Shown: positions 1 to 7,841 of the stretch, piece after piece
How positions within the stretch are numbered: the first letter of the stretch is position 1
Layout: each line of letters begins with the position of its first letter
Origin: Hyphomicrobiales bacterium
GTDB lineage: Bacteria > Pseudomonadota > Alphaproteobacteria > Rhizobiales > Beijerinckiaceae
Direction: 5' to 3'
DNA length: 64,000 bases
Assembly: GCA_019075905.1 (NCBI GenBank)
Contig: JAGXAM010000002.1
Coordinates: 124,001-188,000 of the forward strand
Notes under the pieces: model-generated
Told to the model about the DNA's origin: nothing
What the model saw: the letters and a program-made list of their open reading frames with translations, nothing else
The model's database searches: none
Program-made: the position numbers and the translations under genes

Positions 1-278
1 CCCGCGATCCGGCGCGGCCGCTGATTGACACATTGCTCGAAGCCGGGGCCATCAGGTTCAAGCCGATCCTGCTGACCGCCCTTGCCGCCATGATCGGCGC
101 CGTGATGATCCTCACGGACCCGATCTTCCAGGGCCTTGCGATTTCGCTGCTGTTTGGTCTGACCTCGTCAACTGCGCTCACGGTGCTGGTCATTCCGGCG
201 ATCTATATCGTGCTGCGTGGTGACAAGGCGAAACCCGCGCCGGAACCGCAAGCCCCCTCTGAACATGCAGGTGCCTGA
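1..278 (+). CDS. RND-family efflux permease, C-terminal end (partial)
   Basis: The open frame enters from the left edge (frame beginning at base 3) and stops at 276-278. The visible residues hold the last two membrane segments of an AcrB-like inner-membrane proton/drug antiporter: a helix after the basic IRFKP segment, a short GLTSSTALT turn, and a final helix ending in IYIVLR followed by a charged, proline-rich tail. The pattern RPLIDTLLEAGAIRFKPIL then helix pair is typical of the conserved C-terminus of RND pumps. Its periplasmic adaptor and outer-membrane partner would lie outside the window. Substrate cannot be inferred. Confidence 0.85.
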   Translation, partial: RDPARPLIDTLLEAGAIRFKPILLTALAAMIGAVMILTDPIFQGLAISLLFGLTSSTALTVLVIPAIYIVLRGDKAKPAPEPQAPSEHAGA

Positions 279-376
279 GGGTCTTTGATGCGGTGGCGCG
301 CAGGGAAACCATGCCAGCGCCACCTCAAAATGCGTAATGCCGCCGGCACCAAGCCGTGATCAAGCGGCAATTTGCC

Positions 377-415
377 TTGACATCGCCGCTCTGGACTGGT
401 TCCAGATGGTATAAT
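377..415 (+). promoter_or_regulatory. Putative promoter region with inverted repeat before the phosphomannomutase gene
   Basis: A perfect TATAAT at 410-415 lies 40 bp before the GTG start at 455. Just upstream, CTGGA-CTGGT-TCCAG (391-405) is a 5-5-5 inverted repeat that would overlap the spacer/-35 zone and could be an operator. The TTGACA at 377-382 is 27 bp from TATAAT, too far to pair with it for a standard sigma-70 promoter, so the -35 element is unclear. Confidence 0.35.
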
Positions 416-454
416 TTATTGATGATTCGCTATTTTTCTTACTGAGGGTCGACG

Positions 455-1990
455 GTGTTTCCCATTCCCGTTCCGAGGCTCGTGGCCAATACCGCTGAAT
501 TTGAATTGCAACCCATGGTCAAACCGACCGGGTTTCGCGAATATGATGCGCGCTGGTTGTTTGGCGAGGAAATCAACCTGATGGGCGTGCAAGCGCTGGG
601 CATGGGCCTCGGCACGCTGCTCCACGAGATGGGCGTGCGCCCGGAACTGGTGACCGGCCACGATTTTCGCGCCTATTCATCCTCGATCAAGCTGGCATTG
701 GTCACCGGCTTGATGGCGAGCGGCGTCAAGGTTCATGACATCGGCCTCGCGCTCTCGCCCATGGCCTATTTCGCGCAATTTGCGCTCGATGTCCCGGCCG
801 TGGCGATGGTGACGGCCTCGCATAATGACAATGGCTGGACCGGCGTCAAAATGGGTGCGAACCGCCCCGTGACCTTCGGGCCTGATGAAATGGCGCGCCT
901 ACGCGATATCGTGCTGGCCGGCAAGTTTCGCATGGCCCCCAGCGGCAGCTATCATTTCGTGCCGGATTTCTTCAGGCTCTATGCCAAAGAGCTGACCAGC
1001 CGCCCGAAAATCTCGCGCAAGCTCAAGGTGGTGGCGGCATGTGGCAATGGCACGGCTGGCGCCTTTGCGCCGCAGGTGCTTGAGGCGCTCGGCTGCGAGG
1101 TCGTGCCGCTCGACACCCGGCTCGACTATACATTCCCGCACTACAACCCCAACCCCGAAGACATGCAGATGCTGCATGCCATGGCCGCCTGCGTGCGCCA
1201 GCATGGCGCCGATGTCGGCCTGGGCTTTGACGGCGATGGCGACCGCTGCGGCGTGGTGGACGAAACCGGCAACGAGATTTTTGCCGACAAGATCGGCGTC
1301 ATGCTGGCGCGCGATCTCGGCCGTCGCCACAAGGGCGCGACCTTTGTCGTCGATGTCAAATCCACCGGCCTCTATGCCACCGACCCGGAATTGCGCGCCC
1401 TGGGCGTCAAGACCGATTACTGGAAGACCGGCCATTCGCATATCAAGCGTCGGGTCGCCGATTTGCAGGCGCTCGCCGGCTTTGAGAAATCAGGGCATTT
1501 CTTTTTCAACGCCCCGCTCGGGCGCGGCTATGATGATGGCCTCGTGACTGCCATTCAGGTCATCGACATGCTGGATCGCAACCCCGGCCGCAGCCTGTCG
1601 CAGCTTTATGCCGCGCTGCCGCATACTTGGGGCTCACCGACCATGTCGCCGCATTGCGCCGACGAGGTCAAATATGGCGTGGTCGAGCGCTTTTCCGCAC
1701 GCATCAAGGCCCTGCAGGCGCAGGGGCTGCCGCTCGCCGGGCAACAGATCCGCGATATCGTCACCGTCAACGGCATGCGCGTCACCCTCGCCGATGGCAC
1801 CTGGGGTCTGGTGCGGGCATCCTCCAACAAGCCGGAACTAGTGGTGGTGGTGGAAAGCCCGGTATCGGAAGCAGGGCTTCATGCCATGTTCACCGCGCTT
1901 GACGTCATATTGCGCGAGAGCCCGGAGGTGGGCGCCTATAACCAGACGCTGAAACCGCTTGCCGGGGCAGCAGGCGCGGCTCACCTCTGA
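455..1990 (+). CDS. manB: Phosphomannomutase/phosphoglucomutase
   Basis: Alpha-D-phosphohexomutase that interconverts hexose 6-phosphate and hexose 1-phosphate, supplying mannose 1-phosphate (or glucose 1-phosphate) for sugar nucleotides. Seen: the active-site serine loop TASHNDNGWTG near residue 120, the metal loop GFDGDGDRCG near residue 258, and the C-terminal phosphate-binding loop RASSNKPELVV near residue 454. At 511 residues it has the full four-domain length. The start is a GTG with GAGGG 6 bases before it; an ATG at 515 (MVKPTGFREYD) is a credible alternative because homology probably begins there. The next gene, 41 bp on, uses mannose 1-phosphate, so the pair makes GDP-mannose for the nearby exopolysaccharide genes. 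Whether it prefers mannose or glucose cannot be read from sequence. Confidence 0.9.
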   Translation: MFPIPVPRLVANTAEFELQPMVKPTGFREYDARWLFGEEINLMGVQALGMGLGTLLHEMGVRPELVTGHDFRAYSSSIKLALVTGLMASGVKVHDIGLALSPMAYFAQFALDVPAVAMVTASHNDNGWTGVKMGANRPVTFGPDEMARLRDIVLAGKFRMAPSGSYHFVPDFFRLYAKELTSRPKISRKLKVVAACGNGTAGAFAPQVLEALGCEVVPLDTRLDYTFPHYNPNPEDMQMLHAMAACVRQHGADVGLGFDGDGDRCGVVDETGNEIFADKIGVMLARDLGRRHKGATFVVDVKSTGLYATDPELRALGVKTDYWKTGHSHIKRRVADLQALAGFEKSGHFFFNAPLGRGYDDGLVTAIQVIDMLDRNPGRSLSQLYAALPHTWGSPTMSPHCADEVKYGVVERFSARIKALQAQGLPLAGQQIRDIVTVNGMRVTLADGTWGLVRASSNKPELVVVVESPVSEAGLHAMFTALDVILRESPEVGAYNQTLKPLAGAAGAAHL

Positions 1991-2031
1991 GCCTCGAATA
2001 ACCCGATTCAGCCAAAGTGCAGGAGATAGTG

Positions 2032-3444
2032 ATGCAGATTGTGCCAGTCATCATGTGCGGCGGCGGCGGCACCCGCTTGTGGCCGGCATCCCGCACCAGC
2101 TATCCCAAGCCCTTTGTGCCGCTGATGGGGGCGCAATCAACCTTCACGCAAACGCTGGAGCGCGTCGGCAACCGCGCCCTGTTCAGCGCGCCGATGATTC
2201 TGGCGAGCGAGGCCCATCGTTTCCTTGTGGCCGGCGCCTGCGCCGAGGCCGATGTCACCGACGCCCGGCTGGTGCTGGAACCCGAAGCGCGCGACACCGC
2301 TGCGGCCATCACCGCTGCCGCGCTTCTGGCGCAGCGCCAGAACCCGCAGGCGCTGTTGCTGGTGCTGGCGGCCGATCACCTCATCCGCGATATCGCGGCT
2401 TTCCAGCAAACCTGCGAAATCGGCCTCAAGGCGGCTGAGGCAGGCGCAATTGTCACCTTCGGAATCAAGCCGCAATCGGCGCATACCGGCTATGGTTATA
2501 TCCAGGCCGATGCCACCTTGCTGGCGCCGGGTGTCAACAGGGTCAAGGCCTTTCACGAAAAGCCGGATGCCGCCACCGCCAGCGCCCACGTTGCGGCCGG
2601 GCTTCTGTGGAATTCCGGCAATTTCCTGATGCGCGCCGACAGTTTTCTTGCAGAAATCGCCGCCTTTGAACCCGAATTGCTCGAGGCTGTCACCGCCTCC
2701 GTCGATCAGGCAGGCGAACTGTGGGGCGCGGTGCGGCTGGAGCCTGACGCCTTCCGGCGCGCACGCAAGGTCTCGGTGGATTATGCGGTGCTTGAGCGCT
2801 CCGGCAAGGTCGGCGTGGTTGCCGCCAGTTACGACTGGTCGGATCTCGGCACCTGGGAATCGATCTGGGAACTCGCCGGCAAGGACGAAGCCGGCAATGC
2901 TCTGATCGGCGAGATCGAGACCCTCGATGCCAGCCGCAATTATGTGCATTCCCCGAGGCTTCTGACCACGCTGATGGGCGTCAATGACCTTGCCGTTGTG
3001 GTGACCGACGATGCGGTGCTGATTTCCGACCGCAACCGCAGCGCCGAGGTTAAGCAACTGGTGGCGCGGCTGGAGCAGCGCCGCCCGAAAATCGTCGCCG
3101 AGCCCAAGCGCGGTTACCGCCCCTGGGGCCATTATGAGACGCTCGATCTCGGGCCCCGCTATCAGGTCAAGCGCATTGTCGTTCATCAGGGCGGCAAATT
3201 ATCGCTGCAAAAGCACTTTCACCGCGCCGAAACCTGGACGGTGGTGGCCGGCTCCGCCATGGTCGAGATTGATGGCACCCGCAAGCTGGTCAGCGAAAAT
3301 GAATCGGTTTACCTGCCGCTGGGCTGCGTCCACCGGCTGGAAAACCCCGGCAAGGTGCCGCTCGTGCTGATCGAAGTGCAATGCGGCGCCTATCTTGGCG
3401 AGGATGACATCATTCGCATCGAAGATGTTTACGCCCGCGTTTAG
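2032..3444 (+). CDS. manC: Mannose-1-phosphate guanylyltransferase / mannose-6-phosphate isomerase (bifunctional)
   Basis: Type II bifunctional enzyme making GDP-mannose. The N-terminal nucleotidyltransferase carries the pyrophosphorylase signature GGGGTRLWPASR near residue 10, FHEKPD near 180, NSGNFLM near 200 and WSDLGTW near 275. The C-terminal cupin isomerase begins at RGYRPWGHYE (about residue 365) with the QKHFHRAE metal site and LENPGKVPLVLIEVQ. Length, 470 residues, is normal. ATG at 2032 is chosen over an in-frame GTG at 2017 because AGGAG (2021-2025) is correctly spaced for it. It follows the phosphomannomutase in a two-gene unit; no flanking dehydratase or epimerase is visible, so mannose itself is the likely incorporated sugar. 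Confidence 0.94.
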   Translation: MQIVPVIMCGGGGTRLWPASRTSYPKPFVPLMGAQSTFTQTLERVGNRALFSAPMILASEAHRFLVAGACAEADVTDARLVLEPEARDTAAAITAAALLAQRQNPQALLLVLAADHLIRDIAAFQQTCEIGLKAAEAGAIVTFGIKPQSAHTGYGYIQADATLLAPGVNRVKAFHEKPDAATASAHVAAGLLWNSGNFLMRADSFLAEIAAFEPELLEAVTASVDQAGELWGAVRLEPDAFRRARKVSVDYAVLERSGKVGVVAASYDWSDLGTWESIWELAGKDEAGNALIGEIETLDASRNYVHSPRLLTTLMGVNDLAVVVTDDAVLISDRNRSAEVKQLVARLEQRRPKIVAEPKRGYRPWGHYETLDLGPRYQVKRIVVHQGGKLSLQKHFHRAETWTVVAGSAMVEIDGTRKLVSENESVYLPLGCVHRLENPGKVPLVLIEVQCGAYLGEDDIIRIEDVYARV

Positions 3445-3530
3445 GGCGAGGCACCGGACCCCGGCAATCCCGCCCGTCGCGCTATCGCATCAGGGGTGAG
3501 GCGCGTTTCGGGTGCGGCTGGTGGCAGGAT

Positions 3531-3577
3531 GGGCGCTCATGGCGATGGGCGCTCACGGCCGTAGGGCGCTCACGGCC
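3531..3577. repeat. Three-copy GGGCGCTCAY repeat and small hairpin in a convergent intergenic gap
   Basis: GGGCGCTCAT/C occurs at 3531-3540, 3547-3556 and 3564-3573, spaced 16 and 17 bases. The segment 3557-3577 can also fold (GGCCGT, 9-base loop, ACGGCC). It sits between two convergent genes and could be a weak terminator or slippage product; there is no T-run. Confidence 0.45.
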
Positions 3578-3630
3578 GAAAATTCATCCGGCCGCACAAC
3601 CTCCCGGCCTGCATGGCCGGCAGCTTGATA

Positions 3631-4920
3631 TTAGGGCTTCAACACGCTTGCTGCTATGCCCGCGTCCTTGGCGGCGATGAACTTTGGCGCGGGTGCCGGG
3701 GCCGTCACCGGTGCGGCATAGCGCACCAGCGAATCTTTCATGATCGCCTCGACCAGCGCCGGAATGAGCACATTTCGCGCTGAAGCCGTCTCGAACCCGC
3801 CGCAGAATTGCGAGGTTGACTTCAAATAATTGACAAAGCAGGCAACGTCCGCCGCTGCCGCGGGCGCACCCTTTGTCCAGAACGCATCGAGCGGTTCCTG
3901 AAAGGTCAGGCCCTCGAAATCATAAATCGCATCGCCCATACATTTGACGGCCTTATTGGCCATGAGGCAGGCCAGCCCGGCCGTGCTGTTGATGGTCACC
4001 GCCGAGGCAATCAGCGGCATGACCGCTTCAATGCTGATATTGCGGATAAACGTAATCCGCTCGGAAATGCCAAGCTCGCTGCCGAGCCGCTGCACGAAGG
4101 ATTCCGAGTTTTCCTTGCCGTAATCGAGCGGGTGCTGCTTGACGATCAGGCGATCTTCCGCGGGCGCAGATGTGGCAAATGACTGAAGGACAGCGCCAAG
4201 ATAGGCAAGATTGCCCCCGAACCGCGAATGTTTCAGCAATTGCACATCGCCGGGCTTCTGCAACAGGCAGAGATGAATTTTGCCCGGACCATTCTTGAGC
4301 GCCGCCAAGGCTGCCGCCTCGCCCGAGCCCGGACGCGCCAGACGTCGCACGATTTCAGAGGCGTAGCCCCAGGCTTGTTGGCCGACGGGATCACCGTAAT
4401 ATCTGGAATCGTAACGCAAGAACGGTGCGCCGGCGATCGCCAGCGCATAATGCCCGATGGTGTTCAGCACGACACCGCGCAATTTGAACGGAAACACCTC
4501 GCTGTCATGCGCCACGGCGTTCTGATTGCGGTAATATTCGATATCGCGCGGCAGGCGCGAATGAGCATTGACACCATCGCGCTCGAAGGTGATCCAATGC
4601 GGCCGCAGGTAGCCATGTTCGAGCACATAGCTCTTGATGCCGAGTCGTCTGGCAGCCGCAAGCGCCCCGGCCTCACGATAATGCGCATCGTTGAAGGTGA
4701 TGACGCCGTCGATCTTGAAGCGACGCAGCATGGTGTCGACGAACCGCGGCCATTCCTCGGGCTTGCCCTTGAAAACAATACGGTTTCTGGCACGTGTGGC
4801 TGCAAAATCTCCGGCATCAAAAACCACTCGGTGCACCTTGCACCCGGCTTTTTCCAATGCCAATGAAAAATCTCTAAAAAATAAGCCAAACGGCGATCCA
4901 ACGCAAAATACGCGTCGCAT
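3631..4920 (-). CDS. Capsule polysaccharide KpsS/KpsC-like protein
   Basis: Member of the capsule polysaccharide synthesis/modification family (KpsS/KpsC/LipB type), enzymes related to the beta-Kdo transferases that build the lipid-linked anchor of exported capsules. Seen: an N-terminal Rossmann-like segment (RRVFCVGSPFGLFFRD), the strongly characteristic VLEHGYLRPHWITFERDGVN around residue 125, and the central IVKQHPLDYGK block near residue 265 followed by SAVTINSTAGL near 310, which are conserved in this family. 429 residues is near normal for a single-domain KpsS-like member. Start is ATG at 4920. It runs opposite to its neighbours and has its own upstream region shared with the GT4 gene. 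No other kps genes are visible, so it may act on the polymer of the surrounding EPS genes. Confidence 0.8.
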   Translation of the reverse strand: MRRVFCVGSPFGLFFRDFSLALEKAGCKVHRVVFDAGDFAATRARNRIVFKGKPEEWPRFVDTMLRRFKIDGVITFNDAHYREAGALAAARRLGIKSYVLEHGYLRPHWITFERDGVNAHSRLPRDIEYYRNQNAVAHDSEVFPFKLRGVVLNTIGHYALAIAGAPFLRYDSRYYGDPVGQQAWGYASEIVRRLARPGSGEAAALAALKNGPGKIHLCLLQKPGDVQLLKHSRFGGNLAYLGAVLQSFATSAPAEDRLIVKQHPLDYGKENSESFVQRLGSELGISERITFIRNISIEAVMPLIASAVTINSTAGLACLMANKAVKCMGDAIYDFEGLTFQEPLDAFWTKGAPAAAADVACFVNYLKSTSQFCGGFETASARNVLIPALVEAIMKDSLVRYAAPVTAPAPAPKFIAAKDAGIAASVLKP

Positions 4921-5056
4921 ACCTAGCCCCTCTCACCCAGAAAAGGTAAAACCGGGTTTAGCACGTTTTCAGGGAAAATACAACCGCTTAGGCTACCTTT
5001 ATTGCGCTGCTTGATATAAACAAAGTCATGATACTGCAGAATATTGCATGACAGAC

Positions 5057-5062
5057 TATAAT
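5057..5062 (+). promoter_or_regulatory. Putative -10 element upstream of a GT4 gene
   Basis: TATAAT at 5057-5062 would start transcription near 5069, only about 8 bases before the ATG at 5077. The surrounding 100 bp are AT-rich against the local background. No good -35 is seen. Confidence 0.3.
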
Positions 5063-5076
5063 CGAGTGCTATTCAT

Positions 5077-6369
5077 ATGAAATATAATTTAGATATTACA
5101 AGGATTTACGCCAGGTCTTGGCGATCTGCCCCTACCGGCATCGACCGGGTTGAATGGGCTTATGCACAGTTTTTGTCGCAAGATGACGACACCGCTTATA
5201 TTGCAACGCTGCCCGGCTTTTCCGGCATGTTGCCGCCAGACCGCGCGCAAGCCCTGTTCGCGCGAATTCGTGCCAATTGGAACCTCTCCAAACCCGCGAC
5301 CGAAGACGCAGTGCTCAAGGAGGTCGGCCTCTGGCTCGGGCGTGAGCCTGACCCCGCGCGACGGCGCCCGCACCGGGCGCAAGGCCTGCAGGCTCACCAT
5401 TTGGGGGCGCCGGCGGCGGGTGCAGCATTGGCCGATGTCGCGCGCGCGCCGCTCATGTTGCGCCGTGATCTCACAAAATCCGTCGCCGGGCGCCACTATC
5501 TCAATGTCTCCCACTTGCAGATCGACCATCCGCAGCGTTTTGCCTGGGCTTTGCGGAACCAGATTCCGGTGACGTTGCTCCTGCATGATGTGATCCCGAT
5601 TGATCACCCCGAATTTTGCCGCCCCGGTGCCGCGCGCCAGCATGAAGCGCGGCTGCGCGGCGCGGCGGCGCTTGGCGCGCGGCTGATCGTCAATTCTGAA
5701 TTTACCCGGGCCCGGGTCGCGCATCATTGGGACGCGCTGAGGCTTGGCTCCCCGCCGGTTCTGGTGGCGCCGCTCGGCATCGAGGCGGTCTTCGCCGCGG
5801 CCGCGGCCAGGGATGCCCCGCCAGATGCAGCGCCATATTTTCTGTGCGTTGGCACCATCGAGCCTCGCAAGAACCTGGCTTTTCTGCTGGAAGTCTGGCG
5901 CAGGCTTGTCGAGCGCCACGGCATGGCGGCACCGCGGCTGGTGCTCGCCGGACATCGCGGGTGGGAAAATCAGAACATCATCGCCCTGCTTGAGCGCTCC
6001 GCGCAACTGGCTTCGCATGTCATGGAAGTCTCGGGCCTGTCGGATTCAGGCCTCGCGGCGCTCATGGCAGGAGCCCGTGGTGTGCTGGCGCCCTCGCTGG
6101 TGGAAGGCTATTCGCTGCCGGTGCTGGAGGCTCAGGCCTGCGGTGCCGCTGTCGTTGCCTCCGATATTGCCGTTCACCGCGAGGTCGCAGGTTCTGCGGC
6201 GCTGCTGTTGCATCCGCTCGACGGGCCCGGCTGGATCGACGCCATCACCCGCCTCCACGAGACGCAAGACCCGCTCGGGCCGCAGCTGCGCGGCAAATCT
6301 GCCGGGGTCACGCCAGTGCGCTGGGACGACCACATGCGCAAGGTCATGGCCTTTGTCGCCGAGGCCTGA
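5077..6369 (+). CDS. Glycosyltransferase, GT4 family
   Basis: GT-B-fold retaining glycosyltransferase, probably cytoplasmic, adding a sugar to a lipid-linked repeat unit. Seen: an N-terminal domain starting LDITRIYARSWRSAPTGIDRVE, a pattern of EPS glycosyltransferases, the linker VGTIEPRKNLAFLLE near residue 255, the ALMAGARGVLAPSLVEGYSLPVLEAQACG block near 330 with the catalytic E-x7-E motif (EGYSLPVLE), and the nucleotide-binding C-terminal fold. 430 residues. The first codons are AT-rich compared with the rest of the gene. Convergent with the OPX gene, which ends 8 bp away. Donor and acceptor are unknown. Confidence 0.88.
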   Translation: MKYNLDITRIYARSWRSAPTGIDRVEWAYAQFLSQDDDTAYIATLPGFSGMLPPDRAQALFARIRANWNLSKPATEDAVLKEVGLWLGREPDPARRRPHRAQGLQAHHLGAPAAGAALADVARAPLMLRRDLTKSVAGRHYLNVSHLQIDHPQRFAWALRNQIPVTLLLHDVIPIDHPEFCRPGAARQHEARLRGAAALGARLIVNSEFTRARVAHHWDALRLGSPPVLVAPLGIEAVFAAAAARDAPPDAAPYFLCVGTIEPRKNLAFLLEVWRRLVERHGMAAPRLVLAGHRGWENQNIIALLERSAQLASHVMEVSGLSDSGLAALMAGARGVLAPSLVEGYSLPVLEAQACGAAVVASDIAVHREVAGSAALLLHPLDGPGWIDAITRLHETQDPLGPQLRGKSAGVTPVRWDDHMRKVMAFVAEA

Positions 6370-6377
6370 GCTCGGCG

Positions 6378-7556
6378 CTATTTGAGGGCGGTCTTGAGCC
6401 CGGCGGTGGTCGCAACCGGCGATGACAGCGAATTGAACACCCCGACGACCTTCTGCACATCGACGAACGGTGCGTTCGACACATAGAGCACATCGTGATT
6501 GAAGACCGGGAAGTTCTGCGCCACGAACAGGCTGTCGGGCTTGTCCATGTTCAGCCGGAAGACGATCGGCGTCAAACGCCCGGGCGCCACCAGCGGGCTG
6601 CCGGGAAGCAGCACACGGGCGACGCTGTAGGGCACGCGCCGGAACAGGAACACCCCGCGCGCATCCGAGCGTTGATCCTGCAATCCGTAAATCTTGCCGA
6701 GCGCATCGCTGAGCGACAGGCTGTCGGCATCGAACGGCACCTGGGCATTGGCACCGGTCGCCCCGAGCGCAATGAACACCCGCGGGTCGCGGTTGACGGT
6801 GACGATGTCATTGGGACGCACATAGACATTCTGGTGCGGGTCGTTGACGATATGGTTGAAGCGGACTTTCTCGGTATGGCCGCCGCGTGACAATTTCACC
6901 ATGGCATCGGCGGCTATGCCCCTGATGCCGCCGGCCTGGGCAATGACGTCGAGCAGACGCTGGCCTTTGGGCGACAAGGGCAGAACGGCATTGCCGACTG
7001 CATCACCGGTGATGGTGACCGTGCTGCTGGCCTGAACCGGGCGCGTTACCAGCGCTTGCGGCTGGATCGCCTTGCCGCGCAGGGCCCCGACGATTTCCCC
7101 CTGGATTTGCAGGGGTGTGCGCCCGAGCACCGGGATTGTCCCGGCATAGGGCACGCTGATGCGCCCGTCGCGCCCCACGACCTGCGGCGGCAGCGTCACG
7201 CTGCTCGCGCCAGAGCTGGGCACGCCCGGCAAGACCGGCGACGAAAACAGGCCACCCGGCCCCGACTCCCAAATGGTGACGACCAGCTGATCGCCAACGC
7301 CAATCCTGGGATCGACCGAACCGCGATGATCGGTGAAGGTCCGGAACAAGGTGGGCGGCAGATGCTGGCTGGCCAGCCGCGCAACGTCGCCATTTATGTT
7401 GATCATCGCAAAGGTCGCGTTTTGCGAAGCCGGATCCCCTGCAGCCGCCGTCACCGCTGAGGTGCTGGGTCCAGATTCGGGGAGAGCGGAACAGCCGGAA
7501 AGGCCAAGGGCAAAAGCAGCGCAACCGGCCAGAACACCGGCTTTCGGCATTTTCAT
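6378..7556 (-). CDS. Polysaccharide export outer-membrane lipoprotein (Wza/OPX family)
   Basis: OPX translocon that carries the finished polymer through the outer membrane. Seen: a type II signal peptide with lipobox LSGC (Cys about residue 22), the Poly_export domain from about 75 (RIGVGDQLVVTIWE, then GRISVPYAGTIPVLGRTPLQIQ), and SLBB-type repeats (LLDVIAQAGGIRG; VYVRPNDIVTVNRDPRVFIALG; LSLSDALGKIYGL). 392 residues is typical. ATG at 7556 is preferred over an upstream TTG at 7574 because AGGA lies 8 bases before it and the signal peptide then has normal length. It is the only OPX gene in the window; its co-polymerase partner is 35 kb away at 42870. Confidence 0.93.
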   Translation of the reverse strand: MKMPKAGVLAGCAAFALGLSGCSALPESGPSTSAVTAAAGDPASQNATFAMININGDVARLASQHLPPTLFRTFTDHRGSVDPRIGVGDQLVVTIWESGPGGLFSSPVLPGVPSSGASSVTLPPQVVGRDGRISVPYAGTIPVLGRTPLQIQGEIVGALRGKAIQPQALVTRPVQASSTVTITGDAVGNAVLPLSPKGQRLLDVIAQAGGIRGIAADAMVKLSRGGHTEKVRFNHIVNDPHQNVYVRPNDIVTVNRDPRVFIALGATGANAQVPFDADSLSLSDALGKIYGLQDQRSDARGVFLFRRVPYSVARVLLPGSPLVAPGRLTPIVFRLNMDKPDSLFVAQNFPVFNHDVLYVSNAPFVDVQKVVGVFNSLSSPVATTAGLKTALK

Positions 7557-7649
7557 TCCGTCAATCCTGATCAATACCCCAAAAGGACTTTAGCACAAAC
7601 GCTTGCATTTTCAACGGGCGCCGCGGCTTCGGGCCGCCAATGCAACTAT

Positions 7650-7669
7650 ATGTGGCACAAATGCCACAT
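7650..7669. promoter_or_regulatory. Perfect inverted repeat upstream of the OPX gene (candidate operator)
   Basis: ATGTGGCA-CAAA-TGCCACAT is a perfect 8-bp inverted repeat with a 4-base spacer, about 95-115 bp upstream of the OPX start. The size and symmetry fit a homodimeric regulator. The half-site is not the TTGAT of FixK/FNR boxes found elsewhere in this window, so a different regulator is likely. Confidence 0.4.
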
Positions 7670-7760
7670 GGCACGAGGTTGCAATCGCGCAGCTTTTGCC
7701 GGTTACCGGCAACAATTCGGCGTGTGATTTGCGGCGCTTGCGGCACTGCCGGGAGCGCGT

Positions 7761-7796
7761 GAAAAAGCGTGGGCAGCCATTTGGGCTGTCCACGCT
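7761..7796 (-). terminator. Intrinsic terminator after the cytochrome-porin operon
   Basis: A 13-bp stem (arms 7766-7778 and 7784-7796, one G-T pair) with a 5-base loop is followed, reading leftward, by TTTT. It lies 46 bp past the stop at 7842 and should end the HiPIP/cytochrome-porin transcript. Confidence 0.75.
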
Positions 7797-7841
7797 GATG
7801 TTTTCTGACGAGGCCTTCTGGCCCCGGATATGTCACAAGCC

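Noticed and set aside
2137-3186. 349-codon leftward frame opposite the GDP-mannose gene
   Set aside because: Antisense shadow of a GC-rich coding region; no domain or ribosome site.
7669-7684. Sigma-54-like sequence TGGCACG-AGG-TTGCAA on the plus strand
   Set aside because: The distance between the GG and GC elements is one base short of the strict spacing, and no rightward gene follows.
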